Under the pieces are notes generated by a model. The model saw nothing but the letters and a program-made list of their open reading frames with translations, did no database searches and was not told where the DNA came from. Both the position numbers and the translations under genes were made by a program. A stretch of 64,000 nucleotides of DNA, taken from assembly GCA_017979445.1 (NCBI GenBank), contig CM030711.1, positions 1-64,000 on the forward strand. The letters are read 5' to 3'. This DNA comes from Akebia trifoliata. Lineage: Eukaryota; Streptophyta; Magnoliopsida; Ranunculales; Lardizabalaceae. Below are positions 53,872 through 64,000 of the stretch, piece after piece (position 1 is the stretch's first letter; the number at the start of each line of letters is the position of its first letter).

Positions 53872-54490
53872 ATTAATTACATCTTTATGCCTACAAAATA
53901 ATGAATTCCTTGCGGTCACCCTTTAGGGTTCTCTTGGCCATCGACTCAATCAGTTGTACGTAAATTTTTTGAAGGAAAGATGCGTGAGACCATGAGATTA
54001 GTGTCATCCAAAGTGTGGGGACACCCACAATATAAATAAATAAATAAATAAAAATCCCTCGTGAATGATTTTTTGAACATCCTACGGTATCAAAAGGTAA
54101 TTGGTATAGTATGATGATTTGATTCAAAATCAAAACTCAAGTGCATCTTAGTAAAATATGTTTTAGTGCAGGGCTAATTTGGTAAACGAGAAAACCCTCT
54201 GGGACTAGGAGATCCCTCCCTTCCACGACTCGCGCATTATTTTATCAATTATTTTGAAATGGACTTGAAATACGCTCAGGGCCTCGGAAAGGCAGAGAGA
54301 GTTGGGTTGGGATTTTTGGGGTGTAAAACGTTTAGCTTCAAATCAGGAGAAATGGGGGGAGAGAACTCTAAATCTTAAAAAGAAAAGAAGCAGAAAATAA
54401 AAAAGAGGCTCTTCTTCACCTCTGACTCTCAGAGATCATGTGTTAGAGCAAGCTCTAGTAATCATGCCTTACTTCAATCACACCTCTCCT
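53872..54490. other. RopGEF upstream region
   Basis: No gene is seen. This stretch would contain the distal promoter of the RopGEF gene. Confidence 0.4.
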
Positions 54491-54492
54491 TC

Positions 54493-54508
54493 TATAAATA
54501 AACCCTAG
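54493..54508 (+). promoter_or_regulatory. TATA box with adjacent telo-box, RopGEF promoter
   Basis: TATAAATAAACCCTAG combines a good TATA box with AAACCCTA, the telo-box motif common in plant promoters. It lies about 100 nt before the first upstream ORF and 390 nt before the predicted start codon. Confidence 0.6.
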
Positions 54509-54592
54509 CCAGTAACCCCACCTTCTGACACTCAAAAAATCCCTCTCTATTTCCCTTTTTACCCCTCAGAAAATTGTTGAATCCTCCTTATT

Positions 54593-54833
54593 ATGGATGG
54601 AGCTTCGCTTCCTCCCAACAAGAAGAAATAGAAGAAACAGACCATGACCTCAACCTCTCTGTCTGCCATTGCTGAAGTTTAGCAGCTCCGCTTATTACAT
54701 AATTAACCCATTTTCTCTTTTGGGCTTTTGGATCTCCAAGTCTCTTCGTAATTTGTCTTGCAGAGGCAGAGCTAAGTTTTCAAATTGGGTCGTTCTGACT
54801 GAGAAGTTTTCTATGTTCCGTCTAGGTTGGTAG
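54593..54833 (+). promoter_or_regulatory. Three upstream ORFs in the RopGEF leader
   Basis: Short ORFs occupy 54593-54631 (MDGASLPPNKKK), 54644-54682 (MTSTSLSAIAEV) and 54813-54833 (MFRLGW). All end before the main ATG at 54887. If transcribed as one leader they would be expected to lower or condition translation. Confidence 0.6.
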
Positions 54834-54886
54834 GAGATTTGTCATTGTGTAATTCTTCTGGATTTCTAGAAACAATAGAGCTTAGG

Positions 54887-57752
54887 ATGGAAAATCTGGT
54901 TGAAAAGGATGACGGAATCGAAAAAAGGAATGATGGGCTTGATTCAAATGGAGGTGGTAGTGAGTCTTTTATTACGGATTCCATTGAAGAGGGGTTTCGA
55001 GAGAGCAGTTCAAGCACCGATACTTCGACGACGTCTGATGCCATGGCTAATGAGGAGCGGACTCTAAGTAGTTCGAGTTCGGAAGAGTCGTCTCCTCCAC
55101 CACCATTGGGTTGGCCAATTCGAAAGCCTGAGGCACAAAACTGCTCAATGTCTGATGTTACTGGAGATGAAGACAAGCCCCATTTGAAAGATAGGAAACT
55201 AGAAAATCAAGGCTCCAAGATTTCAGGTATGTAATGGTGTAATTTTCATTTTCTTCTAGACAGGAGGAAATTTGACTATTATGCTCTGCAATTTGATTAT
55301 GTATTTGGGATTTTGATAGAGATTGAGATGATGAAGGAGAGATTTTCAAAATTGTTGCTTGGTGAAGACATGTCAGGGAGTGGGAAAGGGGTTTCTACGG
55401 CATTGGCGATTTCTAATGCCATTACTAATCTATGTGGTATGCCTATGTTGGTTTTCTAAATTTAGGCTTAGTTGTTGAATTTTTTTAATTTTGCTTTGAT
55501 ATGGGTTTCTTCTAATATTTCTGATTTTTTTTCACACCCCCCCCCCCCCCAATCTGTAGCCACTCTTTTTGGGCAGCTTTGGAGATTAGAGCCTCTACAA
55601 CCTGAGAAAAAGTCAATGTGGCAACGAGAGATGGAATGGCTTCTTTGTGTTAGTGACCACATTGTCGAACTGATTCCTTCATGGCAAACATTTCCTGATG
55701 GAAGCAAGCTTGAGGTAATTCTTTTTCTCATTTGATAGCTGCAACAAATTTCTGTAATCTGTTACTTTGAGAAAGTTTATCGTTGAATTCTAAAATTTAG
55801 TCATCCCATTACATTTTGAAATCATTTCCACATACATAAAATGCTCAATATCTTGGTTATTTGTACCTCTCATGTTACTTAATGCACAGACTGTTTCGTC
55901 AATGGAATGTTGCTTGACACAGTTGATTAATTGGTTGATGCTCTGTGTCACAACCACAAGATCGTAGTTCCAAAGCCTTGCTTGCTCACAAAAATAAAAA
56001 GAATTATATGTTAATAAAAATGAATGGGTAAATGGAAAGTGATCGTAATTGTAATTGTGTAAATTTAAGAGCTGCAACACTTTTGGAATTATTATTTTTT
56101 GCTAGTTTTTTGTTGAATTCTGATATCTGCGCGCCAATTAGTCATCCCACTGCATTCTCAGATCATATTTTCCTTTTAGGGAATGCTTATTATTGTTGAA
56201 ATCTGGTGATATTGAAAGTTGATTAATTAAGTGGGTAAAGGGGTAGTTCATGTATTTTTTTTAATTATTGATACCGTGTTTGATTCATCTCAAACTATAT
56301 GATTCAGATCATGACTTGCAGACCTCGATCAGATCTTTATATCAATCTGCCAGCTCTACGTAAATTGGATAACATGCTTCTTGTAAGATTCATCAACTGT
56401 ATCTCTTTGCTATTGTTTCCAATTGTAGGAGGCCATCTAGTAATAGAACTGACTTGTACATCTGCAGGAAATACTAGACAGCTTTAGCAACATGGAGTTC
56501 TGGTATGTGGACCAAGGGATCTTAGCCCCAGATGCCGATGGTTCGGCCTCCTTCCGTAGACCTCTTCAACGCCAAGAGGAGAAATGGTGGCTACCTGTAC
56601 CTCGTGTCCCTCCTGGTGGTCTCCATGAGAATTTGAAGAAGCAATTGCAGCACAAACGTGAATGTGCAAACCAAATCCTTAAAGCTGCCATGGCTATCAA
56701 CAGTGTTGCTTTAGCTGAAATGGAAGTTCCTGAATCATACTTAGAAGGCCTTCCAAAGGTATGTATATAATTAATTGTTCATAATCAATTGGTTCTGCTT
56801 TTTTATGAGATTAAAGAAACCTAAAAATTTGTTGTTTTAATATTGGTTTCAGAATGGAAGAGCCAGCTTGGGGGATGTGATACACCGTTATATTACGTCA
56901 GATCAATTCTCTCCCGAATGCCTTCTTGATTGCATTGATCTGTCCTCTGAGCACCAGGCTTTAGAGATCGCCAACCGTGTTGAGGCCTCAATGTTTGTGT
57001 GGCGTCGTAGAACAAACAACAAACCCCCTACTAGCACATATCGCTCCACTTCAAAGTCGTCCTGGGGGATGGTAAAGGAGTTCATGGTTGACGTAGATAA
57101 GAGAGAATTGCTTGCGGATAGAGCTGAGAGCCTCTTGCTTTGCTTGAAGCAGCGGTTTCCTGGTCTCCCGCAAACAACCTTGGATATGAGCAAGATCCAA
57201 TTCAACAAGGTTCAACCCCTCTTCTATTAGAAAAATTGCTTCTCACTAATTCCTTCTGGTTTAGATTGAATCCACAATTTTCACTCTAACAAATTTTAAA
57301 ACTTCTCTTTACAGGATGTTGGGAAATCCATACTCGAGGGTTACTCGAGAGTTTTGGAGAGCCTAGCATATAATATTGTGGCCCGTATTGATGATTTACT
57401 GTATGTGGATGGCTTGACCAAGCATTCGGATCAGTTCTCATCAGCTCCTACTGTTAGCGTGATCTCTCATAAGAGCGTTTTAATTCCGTACTCAGTGCCT
57501 GTCTCAAGCACTCCCTATGCAACAGCATTTACCACTCCAAGCTTCTCACCAGCACCGCTTGTTAGTCCTGCAAGGGTGGGAGATAGATCCCCATTCCTCA
57601 ATGGCAATAAACCTCACCATCATCGTGGGTTTGGAGTAAAGAAAGTCTTAACAGATTACCTTGGTGTCGATACTAAAAGGAAGAATGCAACGAATCCAAT
57701 TGACGTGTCTGATTTGGTCCAACGCACAATTAGAGAAGCACCTGCATCTTGA
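54887..57752 (+). CDS. ROPGEF: Rop guanine nucleotide exchange factor (PRONE domain)
   Basis: Seven exons (54887-55226, 55320-55436, 55560-55714, 56308-56382, 56468-56758, 56853-57209 and 57315-57752) sum to 1773 nt, or 590 aa plus stop, in consistent phase. RopGEFs load GTP onto plant Rho (ROP) GTPases at the plasma membrane and couple receptor kinases to polar growth. The serine-rich N-terminus (to about residue 113) is variable. The PRONE domain begins with [20 protein letters not shown]. It includes [40 protein letters not shown] and [10 protein letters not shown], and ends near LARIDDLL-type sequence in exon 7. The C-terminal tail carries [16 protein letters not shown], a motif I associate with RopGEFs that interact with receptor kinases. 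The start is the first in-frame ATG of the long exon-1 frame. Confidence 0.95.
55534..55550 (+). repeat. Poly-C tract next to a splice acceptor
   Basis: A CAC followed by about 14 C residues stands where the pyrimidine tract of RopGEF intron 2 should be, nine bases before the acceptor CTGTAG. Confidence 0.85.
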
Positions 57753-58715
57753 AATGGTGCAGAAAGTCTTTAGAGTTGAAAATGAAGCCCTCAGCTGCCT
57801 GCTGACACTGCACTCTGCACTGATTTCTAGAAGACTAGTAGATCCAGGCATACTGCTTTTAGTTCGTAGAAGTGGGATTCAAGAACAAAAGGATGTGATC
57901 ATAAAATTTTTACTTCTTGTTATAATGAGTAGTGAGACTAATGCTAACAAATTGTGTGGTTAATGCATCAATGATTGTTGAGGATTCTATTGCTTAACTT
58001 TGTAGTACTTTACTCTCTTTTTTTAAACATCTGAATTGTATCTATACATGACTTGAGTGTTATTTTTGAAAAGGTGGACCTGAAATTATGAGTCTAATGC
58101 AGAACATATTTCTATAAGTTTTATAATCAACACAAAATGAGTCTATCAATGGAATTCAGCCACTCCCTGCAAAAGAACAAGTGTGTATGTATTGGCTACT
58201 AACCAACCTTGCTTGTTAAGTAATATATATGGGGAAGGGATTAAACATTGCAAAGTATTATTCTTGAAAATAGGTTTAGATTAAACACGGGAGATATATT
58301 AATATAAAACATAATTTTTGTAAGAATAAGAATACATTAAACATATATATCAGCTCTTTATTGTTGTTGTTTTTTTTTTCCTAATAAATTTTTTCTTTGT
58401 TTATGTAAATATATTTTTGTAAAAAACTTTAAATGATATTTTACACAAGATTGTATGTACAGCTTCAATGACCTCATATAATGAGGTAATGAATGTTATG
58501 ATTGTAACAATCAATTGAGGTCAAACAATCATGATCCATTATTATACTTGTATTCTTTTTTTATTATTATTGAGTGTTATATATCCCAAAAGTGTGATCA
58601 AAACTGTTTATGTGATTAAGATTGGAAGCTTGAATTGAAGAAAATATGAGTATTATACAATGTGGTGGCAAATAGGAATGTTAGAGTTAAAATAAATTTA
58701 AATTTAACTAAAGAA
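57753..58715. other. RopGEF 3' flank, AT-rich
   Basis: It contains the 3' untranslated region of the RopGEF gene and then AT-rich sequence without a gene. Confidence 0.5.
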
Positions 58716-58722
58716 TTAACAA

Positions 58723-58783
58723 GTGTAGTGGTGAGGAGTCCCTCTTGTCACACGATTGACTGGGGTTCGATCCCCGGCAACGG
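58723..58783 (+). repeat. Degenerate tRNA-Asp-like head
   Basis: GTGTAGTGGTGAGGAGTC corresponds to the A-box half, and GGGGTTCGATCCCCGGCAAC to the B-box and 3' half, of plant tRNA-Asp, with a GTC triplet at the anticodon position (CTTGTCACAC). The first bases are missing and several stems are mismatched, so it is not a functional tRNA. It fits the promoter head of a tRNA-derived SINE. Confidence 0.7.
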
Positions 58784-58859
58784 TTATTTTTTGAACTATC
58801 ATTTTTAAAGTGAATTTGAAGATTTTCAAAACTTCAAATTTATAACCGTTAATTGCTTT

Positions 58860-59530
58860 TGCACGCTTTGGCGCATGCTCGTCATTATTCAAGTCGTCTA
58901 TGGCCTGATCGGTCAAATGTACAACTGTTCCACGTTCCAAAAAAGCATGGCCTCATTAATAAAATTGATCGCTCATTGTAAGCCTTTGGATTTGAGCTTT
59001 CCATGATTGGTTTAGAGTGACCAAACGGTCCTGAAAAAATAGGGTGCGATTTTGGAGACGCCCACCGAGTCAACCCAGCTGCTGAGTTGGCTCAGTGGTA
59101 GTTTCGACTCAGTGTCCGCGTTGACTCGATCCACTGAGTCGACTCATATTACAGAGTCAACTCAGTTTTCGAGCTGACTCAATCCACTGAGTCGACTCAG
59201 ATTCCCGAGCTGACTCGGTCAAACGAGTTAACTCAGTGTTCGAGTTAAACCAGTACCAGAGTTAACTAAACTCACTGAGTCGGCTCAGATTTCCGAGCTG
59301 ACTCGGTCAAACGAGTTAACTCAGTATTCGAGTTAACCCAGTACCGTGTTAACTCAACTCATTGAGTCGACTCAATTACCGAGTCAACTCGGTCAAACGA
59401 GTCAACTCAGTGCCCGAGATAACTCAGTACCGTGTTAACTCGATTCATTGAGTCGACTCAATTACCGGGTCAACTCGGTTGTCGAATTGACTCAATAGCT
59501 GAGTCGACTCAGTTGTCCGATCGGGTCGAC
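58860..59530. repeat. GAGTYRACTC palindrome array, copy 2
   Basis: A leader shared with the 9.1-kb copy (58860-58970) precedes the array. About 470 bp (59060-59530) are then packed with GAGTYRACTC variants. The array has a higher-order period of 86-88 bp made of about five 16-20-bp subunits, with period starts near 59187, 59275, 59362 and 59448. Many subunits contain TTGACT/TTGACC (W-box core) or TGAGTCA (GCN4/bZIP core). Confidence 0.85.
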
Positions 59531-59532
59531 TA

Positions 59533-60185
59533 TTGGAAAAAAAATTGCTTCTCTTTTGATTCCTTCTGGTTTAGATTGAAAAGGGTGAGAGGGAATAGGA
59601 AAAAATGAATGAATGATGGGGGGGGGGGGTTTGATTCAAATGGAGGTGAGGTGTAGTGAGTCTTTTATTAGGGATTCGATTGAAGAGGGGTTTCCAGAGA
59701 GCAGTTCAACCACCGATACTTCGACGACGTCTGATGCCATGGCTAATGAGGAGAGGACTATAAGTAGTTCGAGTTCGGAAGAGTCGTCTTCTCCACCACC
59801 ATTGGGTTGGCCAAATCGAAAGCCTGAGGCGCAAAACTGCTCAATGTCTGATGTCACTGGAGATGAAGACAAGATTTCAGGTATGTGATGGTATAATTTT
59901 CATTTTCTTCTAGACAGGAGGAAATTTGACTATTATGTTCTGCAATTTGATTATGTATTTGGGATTTTGATAGAGAGATTGAGATGATGAAGGAGAGATT
60001 TTCAAAATTGTTGCTTGGCGAAGACATGTCGGGGAGTGGGAAAGGGGTTTCTACGGCATTGGCCATTACTAATCTATGTGGTATGTCTATGTTGGTTTTC
60101 CAAATTTATAGGCTTAGTTGTTGAATTTTTTTTTTTAATTTTGCTTTGATATGGGTTTCTTCTAATATTTCTGATTCTTTGAGTC
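59533..60185 (+). pseudogene. Partial duplicate of the RopGEF gene
   Basis: 59533-59580 matches RopGEF intron 6 (57226-57270, TTCCTTCTGGTTTAGATTGA). It is followed directly by exon 1 from its seventh codon or so (to 59880), intron 1, exon 2 and the start of intron 2, with similarity lost at about 60180. Exon 1 has a G12 run and frame changes. Exon 2 carries a 2-nt insertion at its acceptor and a 12-nt deletion. The RopGEF catalytic part is absent, so this is a non-functional fragment. Confidence 0.9.
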
Positions 60186-60487
60186 CCTTTAATATATATG
60201 CTTTTAAAATTAGCCGCATTTCTTTCAAATTCATTACTATTTATGTAAAATTCATGACTGAAATCAGTATTCCTGAGTTTTTTGCATGAGGATTAACTTG
60301 GAGTCATGGCATTTTTCTTCTAAAGTGAATACGTGAATCATTGTACACAATTCTGAAAAACAATTTTATATTACTTCGTTGTATCTGAATCATCAAAATG
60401 TTTAACCCAAGTCAAGGTGATATTTTAAGTCAGAAATCCCACCCTCAGTTTTGTATGACCATCACAATTTGCATATGCACCTTGCAG

Positions 60488-61484
60488 ATTTTGTGGCCGC
60501 TGTAACCGTGAAATAGGCTATGGTAATTATTTAGGATGCATGGGAGCTTTCTGGCACTCTGAATGTTTCTGCTGTCATGCTTGTGGTCAGCCAATCAATG
60601 AGCATGAGGTACAATGTTGTTGTTGGACTTTCTTTGCACTTATGTCTTGTCTTTGTTTATTCTCTGTAAACTTGAACAATACCTCTTCAAGTTTGAAACT
60701 CTACATTATATCATGATAGAATTATTCTTAACTTGTCAAATATTCCATTATATCTAATTCTTGGAGGGATTTTTTTCTTCTGTTGAATCAAGTTTTCTTT
60801 GTCAGGGAGGAATCCATACCAAGTGCGAAGTGTACCTTCAATTTGTAAGAAAATACTCCCTAGACATATTTGAACATACTATAATTGGTTCTCCATTAAT
60901 ACATATTATCAGATTATTTAACTTATAATGAAGTTCTTCATTATTACCTTCAGGCTTGAGTAGTGGTTCTTGTAGCACATGTTACTCATGTAGTTGCTGC
61001 TTTAAACTTAGCTTACCCACTTATTTTGGAAACAATTAATGAAATTGTTCTTATAAAGATACAGTATGAATCAAATTCATATTACATATTGTAGAATTGA
61101 TATGCCTTAAAATATAACATAGTCGCTTTTATTGTGTTGTATATAGCTATACATTTGTGTACAGAAAAGAATTAGTATACTGCACATACAGTGCAAATTT
61201 TGAATATCAGAAAAAATTTCATCACATACAAAATTCAGAATTTGTTTGGCATTCACGTATCCAAGTTTTGGATTCCTCATCTATGTTACTTTAGTTTACT
61301 CTGAATTTGAATAGCTGATTTGACTTATTTTAAAAGTCCATCTCATAGTTTGTCAACTTTCCAGATTCCAACAAATGGTGCTGGTTTAATTGAGTATCGA
61401 TCTCATCCATTATGGAGCCAAAAATATTGTCCTTCACATGAGCATGATAACACAGCTCGTTGTTGTAGCTGTGAATGGTTGGAG
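60488..61484 (+). pseudogene. DA1/DAR-like LIM-domain exons (decayed)
   Basis: Exon 60488-60608 encodes FCGRCNREIGYGNYLG and WHSECFCCHACGQPI, the first LIM finger of DA1-family ubiquitin-dependent peptidases, which restrict organ growth. Exon 60806-60844 carries HTKCEVYLQF, where the family has two cysteines; the second is Tyr here. Exon 61365-61484 encodes [20 protein letters not shown] and [17 protein letters not shown]. The exon that should lie between the first two is missing, and no ubiquitin-interacting motif is seen upstream. The peptidase domain would lie beyond the copia insertion and outside the window, if it exists. It is probably a pseudogene. Confidence 0.8.
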
Positions 61485-61535
61485 GTATGGTGACTTCCTA
61501 TTGCATTAAGTATGTTTATCTCTATTAGAAAATAA

Positions 61536-64000
61536 TGTTAGTTAGTGTTGGTTACTGAATTTCCCCTTTCTGTTATAAAGTTTGTTATAGAATTTGTTAG
61601 AGGAACCTTCTAGAGCCCTCTCTGAGTTTCTCTTCCATGTATATAAGGCCATGGTTGGTCTTACTGATTCAATGAAGGATTTCATTCATTTCTTCCTATT
61701 ATGTTCTTTTCTCATTTTCATAATATGGTATCAGAGCTCCTTTTTCTTTCCTGAGTATCCATGGCTGACTCTACCTCTACCACACCGCAGTCCACCATGG
61801 TGGCTGCCTCTTCTTCTTTTGTTCAACAATCTCCAGTGATTTTTAATCACACCTTATCAGTCAAGCTTTATAATGAGAATCACCTTCTTTGGAAACAACA
61901 AGTCTCTGCTGCTGTGCGTTGGCATCGACTTCTTCATTTCCTTGATGGGTCTCAATCCTCTCCGACGAAGTTTCTTTCTCCCTCTGATCAGATTTCTCAT
62001 CGAGTTAATCTTGCGTTTTTGGAATGGGAGCAGCAGGATCAACTCCTTGTCTCCTGGTTATTATCATCTATGACTGAGGGGTTACTTACTTGTATGGTTG
62101 GTTGCTCTACGTCTTCTCAGATTTGATCCACTCTTGATCAGTATTTTTCATCTCAGACTTAAGCTAAAATCGACCAGCTCAAGCGTGCACTTCAGAATCT
62201 AAAGAAAGGTTCTCTTTCTATTAACGATTATCTGCTTCGCATCAAAAATTACATCGACCGTTTGGCTTCTGTTGACTATGTTATTGACTCTGTTGCTCAT
62301 ATCGAAACTAATTTTGAGGGTTTACCTCAGGATTATGATACCTTTGTAATTTATGTTAACTCTTGATCTGATGCATATTCCGTCGAAGAGATTGAATCTT
62401 TGTTGCTTGCTTAGGAATCCCAGATTGAAAAATATTCCAAAGAGCTTGGTTCTAGTACTGTTGTTGCTAATCTTGCTACCCATGGTCATCTGTGCAAACA
62501 GCATCGCGGAGGCTTTCCTCAAGCTCCTTCTAATCGGTCCAGTTTCAATTTTAACTCCTGTTCTCGTGGTGGATTTCAAGGTGGACCAGGGGGTCGTTCT
62601 AGTTCCAATAGTTATCGAGGTAGCTGTCATCGGGGTGGTGGTCAATCTGGTTTCTCTTGGTATGGACAGTCACGACCTCAATGCCAATTGTGTAACAAGC
62701 CTGGCCATACTGCTCTTCAATGTTGGCATTGATCTGATGAGTCTTTCCAAGGCCCGTTAGCTACCACACCATCAAATGCTTCTTTTCTGCCTCAGATGCA
62801 AGCCACAGCTATGATTGTTACACCTCACACTCCTTATGATCATTGTTGGTACCCGGATTCAGAGGCAACACACCACTTCACTCCAGATGCAAATAACCTA
62901 ATGACTCGAAATGGCTACTCTGGTATAGATCAGATTCATATGGGCAATGGAGCAGGTTTGTCAGTTCAGGCTGTTGGTCATTCTTCTTTTCCCTCTCAAT
63001 CTCATCTTCTTAAACTCAATCAGATTCTTCATGTGCCCTTAATTACTAGAAACTTACTTAATGTTTCTAAATTTGCCTTTGACAATAATGTATATTTCCA
63101 AATTCCATTCTAACTATTGTTTTGTCAAATATCAGGTAACTCATCAGATTCTAATGAGAGGGAATCTTAGAGATGGCTTATACGGATTTGATCCACCTCA
63201 ATTTGTTCGTCCTGCTTCACATCAAGCGAGTCCTCCAACCACTTTCACCCATCCTACTCAATCTTCTAGTAGTATCACTGTTTCTCTTACAGTTTGTATG
63301 TCTACATTGTCCAAAAATACTCAACTGTTTCAACTTTGGCATAATAGATTGGGTCATCTTTCTTCCCAAATTGTAAAATATGTCATGCAAGTTTGTAATG
63401 TTCCACAAACCAATAAAATGAATACTATTTTCTGTCAATCATGTTGTTTGGGAAAAATACATAAATTTCCCTTTCCCAATTCCACAACCGAATACACTGC
63501 ACCTTTACAGTTGATTCACTCAGATTTATGGGGTCCTTCCCCAACTCCTTCTGCTAGTGGGTATTGATATTATGTTCATTTTATTTATGCCTATTCTAGG
63601 TATACTTGGATATATTTGTTGTGGCACAAGTCTGATACCTTTGAAACCTTTGTTAACTTTAAAAGCAAGTTGAATTACAGCTTGGTTGCCCTCTCAAAGC
63701 CATTCAAACCAATTGGGCAGTGAATTCAAAGCGTTTTCTTCATTTCTTAGAGATCATGGCATTCATCATAGGGTGTCATGTCCAAGTACTCACCAACAAA
63801 ATGGCCTTGCTGAGAGAAAGCATAGGCATATTGTTGAGAATGGTTTGACTCTTTTAGCTCAAGCTTCTATGCCTCTCAAATATTGGGATGAAGGTTTTCG
63901 GACTTTTGTTTTTCTTGTTAATCGCTTGCCTACTGCTGTCCTTAGTCATCGTACTCCTTATGAGGTCTTGTTTCATGTCAAACCTGATTTCTCTTCTCTC
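61536..64000 (+). mobile_element. Degenerate copia element, runs off the window
   Basis: The 5' LTR (about 61536-61720) starts TGTTAGTTAG and ends TTTTCA. The primer-binding site TGGTATCAGAGC follows at 61726-61737. The gag starts at 61761 (MADSTSTTPQ), with the UBN2-type LSVKLYNENHLLWKQQ and a zinc knuckle, CQLCNKPGHTALQCWH, near 62690. The protease active site reads DSEATHH instead of the expected DSG. Integrase pieces follow (HNRLGHLSSQIV, IHSDLWGP, QQNGLAERKHRHI). Premature stops and frame changes occur throughout (for example TGA at 62124). Reverse transcriptase and 3' LTR are beyond the end. It is inserted after a DA1-like exon. Confidence 0.9.

Noticed and set aside
59613..59888. 92-codon frame as an independent small gene
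   Set aside because: It is the decayed copy of RopGEF exon 1, ending in the retained intron just as the parent exon does when read through.

Overview
This window is nuclear DNA of a flowering plant, most likely a woody eudicot. The genes carry GT-AG introns, and the set is plant-specific: a brassinosteroid-signalling kinase, inositol phosphorylceramide (IPC) synthase, a PRONE-type RopGEF, a family-1 UDP-glycosyltransferase, a plant universal stress protein and a DA1-type LIM protein. The background is AT-rich and crowded with plant transposons. There is no operon structure, CRISPR array or prokaryotic signal. All splice models were made by eye, from open frames, splice sites and phase sums.

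Layout from left to right. 0.6-4.8 kb: an unidentified multi-exon gene on the minus strand, with a 470-bp tandem duplication in its 5' intron. 5.3-11 kb: repeats, comprising a Tat/Ogre-like LTR stretch, a CACTA terminus, a LINE-ORF1-like fragment, a GAGTYRACTC repeat array, a fold-back hairpin element and a hAT-like end. 11.8-16.3 kb: a complete BSK5-like receptor-like cytoplasmic pseudokinase gene (minus, 10 exons, 488 aa). 17.1-17.5 kb: a solo gypsy LTR. 19.6-24.5 kb: the 3' ten exons of an IPC synthase gene (minus). Its first part is missing, and two acceptor sites are non-canonical. The exon nearest the break is joined to a truncated LINE (24.5-32.7 kb, minus). That LINE contains a 210-bp LINE 3'-end insertion and a young, internally deleted copia element with apparently identical LTRs (28.0-30.9 kb, plus).

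33.6-36.6 kb: a 3.07-kb Harbinger-like element flanked by TAA. 36.9-37.4 kb: a solo gypsy LTR. 42.2-44.0 kb: a UGT76-like glycosyltransferase gene (minus) with a frameshift. 46.9-47.8 kb: an intact universal stress protein gene (plus, 4 exons, 171 aa) whose predicted C-terminus is six histidines. 53.4-53.9 kb: a solo gypsy LTR (minus). 54.5-57.8 kb: a complete RopGEF gene (plus, 7 coding exons, 590 aa) with three short upstream ORFs. 58.7-59.5 kb: a second, larger GAGTYRACTC array preceded by a degenerate tRNA-Asp-like sequence. 59.5-60.2 kb: a partial duplicate of the RopGEF gene (a piece of intron 6 joined to exons 1-2). 60.5-61.5 kb: three decayed LIM-domain exons of a DA1-like gene. 61.5 kb to the end: a degenerate copia element.

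Intact genes here act in brassinosteroid signalling (BSK), Rho-GTPase polarity signalling (RopGEF) and stress response (USP). The IPCS, UGT and DA1 loci look damaged. The neighbours are not functionally linked as a cluster. The main interest is how nested transposons, filler DNA and segmental duplication have remodelled the genes.
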